DNA from: Arion vulgaris
Lineage: Eukaryota; Mollusca; Gastropoda; Stylommatophora; Arionidae
DNA length: 64,000 bases
NCBI GenBank assembly: GCA_020796225.1
Contig: CM036768.1
Span: 41,552,789-41,616,788, forward strand
Reading direction: 5' to 3'
Both the position numbers and the translations under genes were made by a program. Below are positions 29,373 through 41,200 of this stretch, piece after piece (position 1 is the first letter of the stretch; each line of letters opens with the position of its first letter). Below the pieces are notes generated by a model. It saw only the letters and a list, made by a program, of their open reading frames with translations, made no database searches and was not told where the DNA came from.

Positions 29373-32025
29373 GTAAGTTAATAATACATTAAGTTGATAT
29401 TACCATTATGAAATTACCAATGTCACTATGTGTATGTATTCTTCTTCTTCACTCTTCTCCCCTAGAGAAGCATTGGTCAGCAACCACGGCCTTCCAAGCA
29501 CGCCTATCCAAGGCCATCCTTTCCAGATCTCTCCAGTCTCTCCCTATTTTCTCGTATCCGTCTCCAACTTCCGTCTTCAGGTACTCCTCGACCTTCCCTA
29601 CTTCTCTTGCCCTGGGGTTCCATCGGAGAACCTGTCTTGTGATGCTGTTAGGCGTTTCCTCAGTGTGTGTCATATCCATTGCCGCCTTCTGTTCATTATA
29701 TGTTGTTCCACCTGTCGTTGTCTTGTTCTACCCCAGAGTTTCCTGTTTGTAGTCATGTCATACCATGACAAATTGAGTTTACTGCGCAGGCATCTATTGA
29801 TGAATGCCTGCAAAGTTTTGATGTTCCCCTTAGTTGTTCTCCATGTCACTGCTAAATATAGAAGGTCAGCCTTGATATTTGAGTTAAATATCATTATCTT
29901 AGTTTTATTCTTGATCATTCTTGAACTCCATATTGTATTCAAAATGGCAAATGCTGATCTTTTGTATTCTAATCCTAACATCTTCATATGTGCCACCTTG
30001 AATGTTAATAACACATTCCAAATATATAAATGTGACCAGCTCTTTTAATAGTGATCCTCTCAGTTTGATTGGGTCTCTGGAATTAGAATTTAATGATCTT
30101 TGATTTATTTGTCCCCATGAATAGTTAGACCCAGTTGTTATGAGATTGTTTCCAGTTTAGTTGTTTTTTCTTGTATCTGTTGATGGCTTTGGAAGAGGAG
30201 TGCTAGATCGTCTGCAAAATCTAAGTCCTCCAATTGACTCATCATGGTCCACTGTATTCCATTTCTCCCTCTGGCTGTTGTTGATCTCATTATCCAATCA
30301 ATAACTAGAAGAGGAAGGGTGATAAAAGGCAGCCCTGTATCAAACCTATCTTTATTTCAAAAGGCATCTGCCAGTCTGCCTTCATGCAGTACTATACCCA
30401 TTGTCTCCTTATAAATTTTCTTTTTTAGGTTGGTTAGCTTCAGGAGGACTCCATAATGCCGTAGCAGTTTCCAGAGTGTTTCCCTGTCTAGGCTATCAAA
30501 TGTCTTTTCATAATCGACAAATTTGATATAGAGGAATGAGTTCCACTCGATGTTCTGTTTCACTATGATACACAGCGTTGATATTTGATCCGTGCAAATC
30601 TGTTTTGCCAAAATCATGCCTGTTTATCTCGTAGTACTGCATCTGTAGTTGTCTTGAGTGTCTCTAGGACGATTTGGCTTTGTATTTTGCCTGGTACAGA
30701 CAGGAGTATTATTCCTCTATAGTTTGAGCATTCTTACAGATCACTATTTTTTGGTAATTTGACTATACAACCTTCTATCCAGTCTTTTGTTATTTCTTCT
30801 CTCTCCCAATTTTTCCTAGCAACCCATGTAGCATGTCTGTTGAGATGTCAGCATTTGCCTATAAGGCATCTGCAGCAATACCATCTGGCCCTGTAGCTTA
30901 AGCATTTTGTAACTGAAGAATGGCTTTCTTTATTTCAGCGTTGTTTGGCTTGTTACAGTCGATTGCTAGATCTTTTGCGGTTGGATTTATGTCTGATTGG
31001 CTTTGGGGGACTAGCCTGTTTAGTAGGTCTTTAAAGTATTCTGCCCATTTCTTCATCTGCTCTTGAGTACTGCCCATTAATCTTCCAGCCTTGTCCTTAA
31101 TCGGTTTATTTGTTTGTTGGTATTTCGCTGCCAATTTCCTGGTGTTGTCATATAAATCGTTCAGGTTACTCTTAGCTGCTACCTCCTCTGCTTCTCTTGC
31201 CAGATCGTCTATGTGCCTTATTTATCCGCTTGTATACTTCTTTTCACCTCTTTGTTGGCTTTTGTGTATTTCTCTTGTGATGTGGCTTTTGCTGATCTTG
31301 TTCTGCGATTACAGAGGTCGGTCTTTCTGCCTCTTCTCTCTGTTATCTTATCTAATGTTGACCGATATCCATTCTTTGTGGTGGTATATCTTTTTTCCAA
31401 GGATAGTCTCACATGCGCTAGTCCAGGCTTCTTTAACCTTGTGCCAGTGATCTTCAATATATCCTTCATTGACTTCTTCTAATGCATCGAATTTGTTGGA
31501 AATCGTGACACAAAATATATCCTTTCCCTTCTGCTCCTTCAGATGTACCACATTGTATATCACCCTGCTACTATGTAAGGTCAGCGTGAATCTCTTTAGT
31601 TTCACTCTCACCTTAGCTATTACAAGGTGGTGATCATAGGCAACATCTGCTCCTCTATTGGCTTTAATATCATAAAGTGACCTTCTGAACTTCCCTGTAA
31701 TGCAGATGTGGTCGATTTAGTTTTTCTGTCCTGTGATCTGGTGACATCCATGTAGCTGTGTGGATTCTTTTGTGTTGGAAAAGGCTGCCTCCTATAATCA
31801 ACTGGTTTGCTGCACAGAGATCCACGAACATCTCTCCATTTTCATTTATCTCCCCAGTCCATGTCTGACCATAGTTTCCTTGAAACCCCAGTTGTCCCTA
31901 CATATTTGTGCATTAAATTCTTCTATCCAGATAGTAAGGACCTTACTTTTAAATTTGCCTAATGCACCCTGCAATTTGTTGTAGAACTCTTCGTTTATTT
32001 GTTCTTCGTTGTCATTTGTTGGGGC

Positions 32026-32069
32026 GTAGCATTGGCGTAGCATTGACGTAGCATTGACGTAGCATTGGA
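32026..32069. repeat. 11-bp tandem repeat, 4 copies
   Basis: GGCGTAGCATT or GACGTAGCATT four times, inside the codons for the endonuclease QCYAPTND motif, adding repeated QCY-type residues. Confidence 0.9.
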
Positions 32070-32114
32070 CTATGTTCAGTTTAATTTTAACGTTTCTTCT
32101 TTCTTCTTCTTTTA

Positions 32115-32950
32115 TCGTCATACTGCTACCGGGTTGTTGCCCAGTGTCGTCATACTGCTACCGGGTTGTTGCCCAGTATCGTCATACTGCTACCGGGTTG
32201 TTGCCCAGTGTCGTCATACTGCTACCGGGTTGTTGCCCAGTGTCGTCATACTGCTACCGGGTTGTTGCCCAGTGTCGTCATACTGCTACCGGGTTGTTGC
32301 CCAGTGTCGTCATACTGCTATCGGGTTGTTGCCCAGTGTCGTCATACTGCTACCGGGTTGTTGCCCAGTGTCGTCATACTGCTACCGGGTTGTTGCCCAG
32401 TGTCGTCATACTGCTACCGGGTTGTTGCCCAGTGTCGTCATACTGCTACCGGGTTGTTGCCCAGTATCGTCATACTGCTACCGGGTTGTTGCCCAGTGTC
32501 GTCATACTGCTACCGGGTTGTTGCCCAGTGTCGTCATTCTGCTACCGGGTTGTTGCCCAGTGTCGTCATACTGCTACCGGGTTGTTTCCCAGTGTCGTCA
32601 TACTGCTACCGGGTTGTTGCCCAGTGTCGTCATACTGCTACCGGGTTGTTGTCCAGTGTCGTCATACTGCTACCGGGTTGTTGCCCAGTGTCGTCATACT
32701 GCTACCGGGTTGTTGCCCAGTGTCGTCATACTGCTACCGGGTTGTTTCCCAGTGTCGTCATACTGCTACCGGGTTGTTGCCCAGTGTCGTCATACTGCTA
32801 CCGGGTTGTTGCCCAGTGTCGTCATACTGCTACCGGGTTGTTGCCCAGTGTCGTCATACTGCTACCGGGTTGTTTCCCAGTATCGTCATACTGCTACCGG
32901 GTTGTTGCCCAGTGTCGTCATACTGCTACCGGGTTGTTGCCCAGTGTCGT
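32115..32950. repeat. 32-bp minisatellite, about 26 copies
   Basis: Unit CATACTGCTACCGGGTTGTT+GCCCAGTGTCGT, spacing 32 bp (32119, 32151 and on). Variants: GTATCGTC, TGTTTCCC, GTTGTCC. It lies within the endonuclease coding part of the RTE at 29441-33533. The unit has no stop in any plus frame, so ORFs of 270-349 codons appear in all three plus frames; these are by-products of the repeat. Confidence 0.96.
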
Positions 32951-33533
32951 GGTTTTCTGTTTTGTCTTGCGCTGTTAATGTTAGCGTTTGAGGTCCTGAA
33001 ATGTGCTCGGATCATAGTTGGTCCTAACGGCTCCCATTCAATTAATCCCGTTTGTTATTATTTGTCCAACATCAATGCTACACTCTGCTTGTGTGGTGAG
33101 TCTTCCTCCTCTCTTCCCTGAGTATAGCATTGTTTACCGTGTAGTAAGTCTAGTGCGTCCTGCATTTGTCCATCTGGTTTCGCCCAGTCTTAGGATGACC
33201 AGTACATATGTCCTCATTTCCTGTGCCACCGGTGCCGTCTTCCAAGTTTCGAACATCGTGCGGACATTCCAGGTTCCAATACTGGAGATCTTCTGGGTTG
33301 AAAGAAGGTGAGTCGGCAGACCGATTTCCTTTCAGATTTCACTGGGCCGCTTCATGTGTCCCTCTTTGTAGGGCCTTCTTCTTCCTCGGGTGGCGAGCTA
33401 GTTGTGGTTTCTGTAGCAATATAGTGCTTTTACGGAGTGGGGTAGCTCCTTAGTCGCCTCTTACGACATGCGTAGCAGGTAGCAGGGGTTCTATTCTTTA
33501 CACACCATTTAAGGCACCGGTAATCACTCGGGC

Positions 33534-34745
33534 ATGTGTATGTATTATTGAAGTTATAATCTCTCTATGTGTATGTATTATTGAAGTTATAATCTCTGTA
33601 TGTGTATGTATTATTGAAGTTATAATCTCACTATGTGTATGTATTATTGAAGTTATAATCTCACTATGTGTATGTATTATTGAAGTTATAATCTCACTAT
33701 GGGTATGTATTATTGAAGTTATAATCTCACTATGTGTGTGTATTATTGAAGTTATAATCTCACTATGTGTGTATGTATTATTGAAGTTATAATCTCTCTA
33801 TGTGTATGTATTATTGAAGATATAATCTCACTATGTGTATGTATTATTGAAGATATAATCTCTCTATGTGTATGTATTATTGAAGATATAATCTCACTAT
33901 ATGTGAATGTATTATTGAAGATATAATATCACTATGTGTGTATGTATTATTGATGATATAATATCACTATGTGTATGTATTATTGAAGATATAATATCAC
34001 TATGTGTGTATGTATTATTGAAGATATAATCTCTCTATATGTGTATGTATTACTGAAGATATAATCTCACTATGTGTATGTATTATTGAAGATATAATAT
34101 CACTATGTGTATGTATTATTGAAGATATAATATCACTATGTGTATGTATTATTGAAGATATAATATCACTATGTGTATGTATTATTGAAGATATAATATC
34201 ACTATGTGTATGTATTATTGAAGATATAATCTCACTATGTGTATGTATTATTGAAGATATAATCTCTCTATATGTGTATGTATTATTGAAGATATAATCT
34301 CTCTATATGTGTATGTATTATTGAAGATATAATCTCACTATATGTGTATGTATTATTGAAGATATAATCTCACTATATGTGTATGTATTATTGAAGATAT
34401 AATCTCTCTATATGTGTATGTATTATTGAAGATATAATCTCTCTATATGTGTATGTATTATTGAAGATATAATCTCTCTATATGTGTATGCATTATTGAA
34501 GATATAATCTCTCTATATGTGTATGTATTATTGAAGATATAATCTCACTATATGTGTATGTATTATTGAAGATATAATCTCTCTATATGTGTATGTATTA
34601 TTGAAGATATAATCTGTCTATATGTGTATGTATTATTGAAGATATAATCTCTCTATATGTGTATGTATTATTGAAGTTATAATCTCTCTATGTGTATGTA
34701 TTATTGAAGTTATAATCTCACTATGTGTATGTATTATTGAAGATA
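33534..34745. repeat. 33-35-bp minisatellite, about 35 copies
   Basis: Core TGTATGTATTATTGAAGATA with linker TAATCTCTCTATATG (35 bp) or TAATCTCACTATG (33 bp). The left part uses GAAGTTATAATC and the right part GAAGATATAATC, with GTTATAATC again at the far right. The first unit overlaps the target duplication of the RTE. Confidence 0.95.
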
Positions 34746-34821
34746 GATTAAAACATAAATTAAAATAGTTTGACATGTGACCGACGAGAGTGTGAATAAA
34801 TAAGATGGTATAATTAATCGT

Positions 34822-35187
34822 CAGTATGTGCAGTCTGGTGGTAACTGAATCCCTACTTCTTCTACGTTGGTGACCCTGTATTCAGTATGTGCAGTCTGGT
34901 GGTAACTGAATCCCTACTTCTTCTACGTTGGTGACCCTGTATTCAGTATGTGCAGTCTGGTGGTAACTGAATCCCTACTTCTTCTACGTTGGTGACCTTG
35001 TATTCAGTATGTGCAGTCTGGTGGTAACTGAATCCCTACTTCTTCTACGTTGGTGACCCTGTATTCAGTATGTGCAGTCTGGTGGTAACTGAATCCCTAC
35101 TACTTCTACGTTGGTAACCCTGTATTCAGTATGTGCAGTCTGGTGGTAACTGAATCCCTACTTCTTCTACGTTGGTGACCCTGTATT
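34822..35187. repeat. 61-bp minisatellite, 6 copies
   Basis: Units begin CAGTATGTGCAGTCTGGTGG at 34822, 34883, 34944, 35005, 35066 and 35127. Each includes CTTCTTCTACGTTGGTGACC; differences are single bases. Confidence 0.96.
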
Positions 35188-35719
35188 CAGTATGTATATA
35201 TACAGCCTGGCAAAGCGAGTAGTGATTGATGAGTGTAGCTACATATATGTTGTCAGTAATAAAATTACCAGTTTTATCTTACATAAGATTTGCTCACAAA
35301 TCAGATAAAAATAATCTGAGTGTGCTAGTTCCTATCAGATTTCCCAAGCCGACACCCACGGATCAAGTTACAGCACACATACTGTACAGTTTTATCTGTG
35401 TCATCTATCTCGTACAGCATCGCTAGAGTGTAGAAGTAACGTAAACATATCATATTGACATGTTTGGTCTTGTCATAGTGTTTAGTACTGACGTGCTGTG
35501 TCAATGAAAGCCGTATACATGTTGAATATCTCTGAAATGAAATGTGTTTGCTCGTCAGTGAATCAAAGCAAAGATATCAGAATAGTTGACTTTAATAATG
35601 TTGACAGTTTGACTGATTTCTATCGCCATTATAGCATCCCATGCGACCTCAAAAGCATTGAAGAAAACGTTCCGATTACACATACTGGTAAACACGTCGC
35701 TGTACTGATCATAGAGTTA
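35188..35719. other. Unassigned DNA with a plus-strand open frame
   Basis: Plus strand from 35498 is open for 130 codons, but its second half is the complement of the polymerase remnant. The first ~75 codons (MSMKAVYMLNISEMKCV, then RIVDFNNVDSLTDFYRHYSI) match nothing I recognise. It could belong to the same Polinton-like element or be chance. Confidence 0.35.
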
Positions 35720-36465
35720 AGCTCTTCTCCGCCTATGCAAACAGGATCTCCAAATGGCGTACACATCTTCAGTCTCCACTTGGAACAGCAGGCTGTCTGT
35801 GTCCGTGTAGCACAGCTCGGCCTTCTCTTCGTATTGTGCCCTGATGCCGTTGTACCAGAAGTTATACATAATAATCTTGCTGAGATCTAGAATGGCTTAC
35901 CCAGTATAGACATGTCGATTAAGCTTGATGTTGCTTTTATTGTTATAAATCGCTACGAGATTACCGCTAAATATCTTGTGGGACTCGTACGCTGGGTCTG
36001 CCACCAGCCGTCGTAGTCTATCTGCCTCTGCGGTCCTGACCAGGTCGACTCGGATACTCTTGCGAATGTTCTCCATCGTTTTACTAAATACCACATTGTT
36101 CATGATTTTGAAGAAGTCCTTCTGAAATTCTTACGGCTTCAGTTCGTAGCTTTGTATTCATATCGATGTAGAGCATCATCCACATGCTCTGCCTGAACTT
36201 CAGCGCTCTATGGATATTCGTGACCATCATGCCCAAGTTGTGATATAGCTTGGGGTTTCTATAGTGGACAAAGTCGTGCGTCTTGGGGTAGAGGTTTGGC
36301 ACCAACTTGTCACACTGTGTATTAGCTCCCCAACTCTCTCTGGAGTGTTCGTTAGTAGTCGCTTAGCCACTGCTCTGGGATGGCAATCGTTTCAGGTGCC
36401 AGTGGGTAATCACCATGAGCTTTATGCAGATGTTCAGGTATTCAAAAACATATACTTCAGTATAT
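35720..36465 (-). pseudogene. Protein-primed DNA polymerase B remnant, Polinton/Maverick type
   Basis: Minus strand, from high coordinates: IPEHLHKAHGDYPLAPETIA (36390-36450), LVPNLYPKTHDFVHYRNPK, RALKFRQSMWM, YIDMNTKLR (36084-36305), KTMENIRK with LVADPAYESHKIFSGNLVAI (35897-36103), and ELCYTDTDSLLFQVE (about 35800). YxDTDS is polymerase motif C, with a metal-binding Asp. These are features of the B-family polymerase that replicates Polinton/Maverick elements. Frame changes occur near 36305, 36100 and 35895. The exonuclease domain and all other Polinton genes are absent. A mitochondrial-plasmid type polymerase is the main alternative. Confidence 0.78.
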
Positions 36466-36494
36466 ATCCTCACTGCATTATCTGGGGTTCCGAT

Positions 36495-36731
36495 AAATAT
36501 AATACGGGTGATAGGCCAGGAATAAAAATAAAACGTGCATGAGGTCAGGTATAAAAAGAAAGTGTAATTGATAAGGTATAAATATGAAACATGTGATAGG
36601 TCAGAAATAAATATGAAACGTATTGTAGATCCGGAATAAATATAAAGCGTGCGATTGGTCACGTGTAAATATGAAACGTGCGATAGATCGCGTATAAATA
36701 TGAAATATATGATGGGTCAGGAATAAATATG
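36495..36731. repeat. ~29-bp satellite, left block
   Basis: Degenerate units GATAGGTCAGGTATAAATAT plus GAAACGTGC. Continuous in type with 38265-41560; separated from it by an RTE-like LINE. Confidence 0.88.
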
Positions 36732-36743
36732 AAATGTATGATA

Positions 36744-38264
36744 AAAGATTTTAAAAATAATTCCTCTCGTACCGTTATACTTTACATAGGGCCTGCAAGT
36801 AATTTCTCCATACCGCTCAATTCTGGGCAGCTCGCTCAATTTCCTCCATGGAACTGAGACCGATATTTCCTGCCTCTCTCAGCAAAGTTCGTTTCTGGGT
36901 CTCCTTAGGTCTACCTCTCTTTCTTGAACCCTTTGCATCCACTTCAATGCCTGCTTTGATATTCGTTGATCATTTCTCCTCAAGGTGTGCCCAACATATC
37001 TCCATCTTCTCTTTCTTATAAAATTTGTCAGTAGTGGTTGACCAGACATGTCTCTGATTTCCTCACTTCTCCTGAATTCGTTCCATTTTATATTCATTAT
37101 TTTTGGCAGACATCTATTTTCAAATGCATTCAACTTTCTTTCTATATCTTTAGTCATTTTCCAACTCTCGCTAGCATATGTTAGGATTGATACAACATTT
37201 GAATTGAAAATTCGTAATTTAGTTTTAATACTATATAACTTGCAGTTCCATATTTTATTTAGATTTTTAAAAGCTGATGTTGCTTTGTCAATTCGTATCA
37301 TAATTTATTTTTAACATTTCCTGTGCAATCAAAATTGCTACCCAAATAGGTGAACTGCTCTGTTATTTTTATCATTTTAGATTCAGGTGTGATATCTGCA
37401 TTACTTGCCATATGTGTCTTCATTATATTTGTTTTTCATAGATTATCTGCAGTCCAACTTTTGATGCTATAGATGACAAGTTGTCTGTTTTCTTTGCATA
37501 TCTTGGTTGTTTCTACTTAACAAGGCAATATCATCTGCAAAATCAAAATCTTCTAGTTGACCATTTTCTACCCAATCGATGCCAGTTTCGCCCCTGCAAC
37601 ATTTTCGCATAACCCAGTCAATGGCCACTCCAAACAATAGCGGAGATAGAATACAGTCTTGCTTTACTCCGGTTTCAACCATAAACCAGTCGCTGTGTCC
37701 ACCATCAGTGCGAACTGCACACTGTAAACCATCATAGAGGCTCTTAATAATGTTTATTATTTTAATTGGTATTCCATAGCATCTCAGAATATTCCACAGA
37801 GAGATTATGTGTAGACTATCAAAGGCTTTTTAAAATCGATTAAATTTAGTATGAGTGGCTGTTGCTTCTCAATATGTTCATCCTAAATTAAATATGGCTA
37901 GTTTCATCTTTCTTCTTTCTTGAATACATTCCCAGGTGTCATCGCTTAATTCAGTGTTTTCTGTCTTTCGTCTTTAATCCTGCGCTATTATTTGCTGCCC
38001 CCAATAGTGTGTCCTTTATCTTAGTTCTTTTGTCTTCAATGTTCTGTTCATTTTCACCATTGAGTAACTCAAACCTATTCTTAAGTTCGAGCTGATATTC
38101 CTCTTTTACTTCTTTATTTTGTAGCCTTTGACTGTCTATTCGCAGTTGTTCTTTTTTTTAGTATGATGAATTTTCAATTTCAGTTTCAATTTACCTATGC
38201 ATAAATTATGATCACTTCCTACATCTGCACTTCTGTATGCACAGACATTCAGAAATGATGTTCT
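36744..38264 (-). pseudogene. RTE-like LINE (copy 2) inserted in satellite
   Basis: Minus strand: RT motif B and C region (37467-37682: KQDCILSPLLFGVAIDWVMR, LEDFDFADDIALLSRNNQDM) and C-terminus (36879-37301: LRIFNSNVVSILTYASESWK, RRWRYVGHTLRRNDQRISKQ). Fragments of the linker are at 37900-38190. Internally deleted between about 37860 and 37900. It is close to copy 1 (1360-3118). AAATGTATGATA flanks both ends (36732-36743, 38265-38276), but this word is also part of the satellite unit, so the duplication is not independent proof. Confidence 0.85.
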
Positions 38265-41200
38265 AAATGTATGATAGGTCAGAAATAAATATGAAATGTA
38301 TGATAGGTCAGAAATAAATATGAAATGTATGATAGGTCAGAAATAAATATGAAATGTATGATAGGTCAGAAATAAATATGAAATGTATGATAGGTCAGAA
38401 AGAAATATGAAATGTATGATAGGTCAGTAATAAATATGAAATGTATGATAGGTCAGAAATAAATATAAAATGTATGATAGGTCAGTAATAAATATGAAAG
38501 ATGTGATAGATGAGGTATAAATAGGATACGTGCACTATATCTTGCATAAAAATGAAACGTGTGATAGGTTAGGAATAAATATAAAAAGTATATTAGGTCA
38601 GGAATAAATATGAAGCGTGTCAAAGGTCAGGAAAAAATGTAAAGATGAGAAGTCACGTATAAATATAAAACGTGAGATAGAACAGGTATAAAAATGAAAC
38701 GTGCGTAGATTAGGAATAAATATGAAACATACGAGAGGTCTGTATCAATATTAAAATTGTCATAGGTCAGGTATAAATATGAAACGTGTGATAGTTAAGT
38801 TAGAAATATGAATATGTTATAAGTCATGAATAAATATTAAACGTAGTGTAGATCAGGAATAAATATAAAGCGTGCGATAGGTCACGTATAAATATGAAAC
38901 GTGCGACAGATCGTGTATAAATATGAAATGTATGATATGTCAGGAATAAATATGAAATGTATGATATGTCAGCAATAAATATAAAATGTATGATAGGTCA
39001 GGAATAAATATGAAAGATGTGATAGATGAGGTGTAAATAGGATACGTGCACTATATATTGCATAAAAATGAAACGTGTGATAGGTTAGGAAGAAATATAA
39101 AGCGCGTGATATGTCACATATAAATAATAAATATGCGATAGGTCAGGTATAAATATGAATAAATACGGAACGTGTTTGGTCAGATATGATTATAAAAAGT
39201 GCGATAGGTCAGGTATAATTATCAAAAGTGTCATAGGTCAGGTATAAATATAAAACGTGCGATAGATCAGGTAAAGAAATGAAACGTACGATAGATCAGG
39301 TATAAAAATGAAGCGTGTGAATAGGTCAGGTATAAATATCAAACGTGTAAAAGGTTAGGTATAAATATGACACGTGTGATAGGAAAGTTAGAAATATGAA
39401 ACTGTTATAGTTCAGGAATAAACATGAAACGTATGCTAGTTTAGGAATAAATATGAAATGTACGATAGGTCAGGTATAAATATGAAACGTTCGCTTGGTC
39501 AGGTATAAACTTGAAACTTGCACTTGGTCAGTTATAAATATGAAATTTTTTATAGATCAGGAATAAATATAAAACGTGTAATAGGTCAGGAACAAAAATG
39601 TGAAGTGTTCGAGAAGTCACGTCTAAATATGAAACGTGTAATAGGTCAGGAACAAAAATGTGAAGCGTTCGAGAAGTCACGTCTAAATATAAAACGTGTA
39701 ATAGGTCAGGAACAAAATGGTAAAGCGTTCGAGAAGTCACGTCTAAATATGAAACGTGTAATAGGTCAGGAACAAAAATGTAAAGCGTTCGAGAAGTCAC
39801 GTCTAAATATAAAACGTGTAATAGGTCAGGAACAAAAATGTGAAGTGTTCGAGAAGTCACGTCTAAATATGAAACGTGTAATAGGTCAGGAACAAAAATG
39901 TGAAGCGTTCGAGAAGTCACGTCTAAATATAAAACGTGTAATAGGTCAGGAACAAAATGGTAAAGCGTTCGAGAAGTCACGTCTAAATATGAAACGTGTA
40001 ATAGGTCAGGAACAAAAATGTAAAGCGTTCGAGAAGTCACGTCTAAATATAAAACGTGTAATAGGTCAGGAACAAAAATGTAAAGCGTTCGAGAAGTCAC
40101 GTCTAAATATAAAACGTGTAATAGGTCAGGAAAAAAAATGTGAAGCGTTCGAGAAGTCACGTCTAAATATGAAACGGGCGATAGATCCGGTATAACTATT
40201 AAACTTGTGATTGGTCAGGTATAAATATGAAACGTGGAGTAGGTCAGGTATAAAAAGATATCGTGTAAAAGGTAAGATATAAATATGCAATGTGTGATAG
40301 GTCAGGAAGAAATATAAAAGGTATATTAGGTCAGAAATAAATATGAAACGTGTCAAAGGTCAGGAAAAAAATGTAAAGCATGCGAGAAGTCACGTATAAA
40401 TATTAAACATGCGATAGAACAGGTATAAATATGAAACGTGCGTAGATTAGGAATAAATATGAAACATGCGAGAGATCTGGTATAAATATTAAACTTGTTA
40501 TAGGTCAGGTATAAATATGAAACGTGTGATAGTTAAGTTAGAAATATGAATCTGTTATAGGTCAGGAATAAATATTAAACGTTGTATAGATCAGGAATAA
40601 ATATAACGTTTCGATAGGTCACTTATAAATATTAAACGTGCGATAGATCGTGTAAAAATATGGAATGTATGATGGAGCAGGAATAAATATGATATGTATG
40701 ATAGGTCAGCAATAAATATGAAATGTATGATAGGTCAGCAATAAATATGAAATGTATGATAGGTCAGCAATAAATATGAAATGTATGATAGGTCAGGAAT
40801 AAATATGAAATGTATGATAGGTCAGGAATAAATATGAAACATGTGATAGATGAGGTATAAATATGATACGTGCACTATATCTTGCTTAAAAATGAAACGT
40901 GTGATAGGTTAGGAAGAAGTATAAAGCGCGTGATATGTCACATATAAATAGAAATATGTGATAGGTCAGGTATAAATATGAATAAATACGGAACGTGTTT
41001 GGTCAGATATGATTATGAAAAAGCGATAGTTCAGGTATAATTATCAAACGTTTCATAGGTCAGGTATAAATACAAAGCGTGCGTTAGGTCAAGTATAAAT
41101 ATGAAATGTGCGATAGGTCAGGTATAAATATGAAAAGTGTGATAGGTCAGGAATAAATATGAAACGTGTGATAGGTCAGGAATAGGTCAGGTATGAAATT

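Larger units (their letters stand above)
29441..33533 (-). mobile_element. RTE-like LINE (copy 4), nearly full length, with internal minisatellite
   Basis: Flanked by the 13-bp direct repeat ATGTGTATGTATT (29428-29440 and 33534-33546). Minus strand, 5' to 3': a ~240-bp leader, endonuclease start (SSIGTWNVRTMFETWKTAPV, about 33230-33300), the 32-bp array (32115-32950), YAPTNDNEEQINEEFYNKLQ (endonuclease, 31846-32030), KKIYHHKEWISVNIR, RT core (30357-30617: VKQNIEWNSFLYIKFVDYEK), C-terminal region 29670-30014 (IFNSNIKADLLYL, FINRCLRSKL) and a GAAGAAGAA tail at 29441. Frame breaks are frequent, so it is dead. The 5' leader and duplication suggest full-length insertion. Confidence 0.87.

Noticed and set aside
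32065..33121. Three overlapping plus-strand ORFs of 270-349 codons
   Set aside because: They follow from a 32-bp repeat without stops in any plus frame; the underlying minus-strand sequence is an RTE endonuclease.
35498..35890. Candidate host exon or gene on the plus strand
   Set aside because: Its second half is antisense to the polymerase remnant. The first half matches nothing recognised, and no convincing splice pair was seen.
36732..38276. Target duplication AAATGTATGATA around RTE copy 2 as proof of insertion borders
   Set aside because: The same word is part of the satellite unit on both sides, so it would be present without any duplication.
39518..40195. 225-codon plus ORF and 210-codon minus ORF
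   Set aside because: Products of a 60-bp tandem repeat. Both strands are open equally and neither shows a domain.
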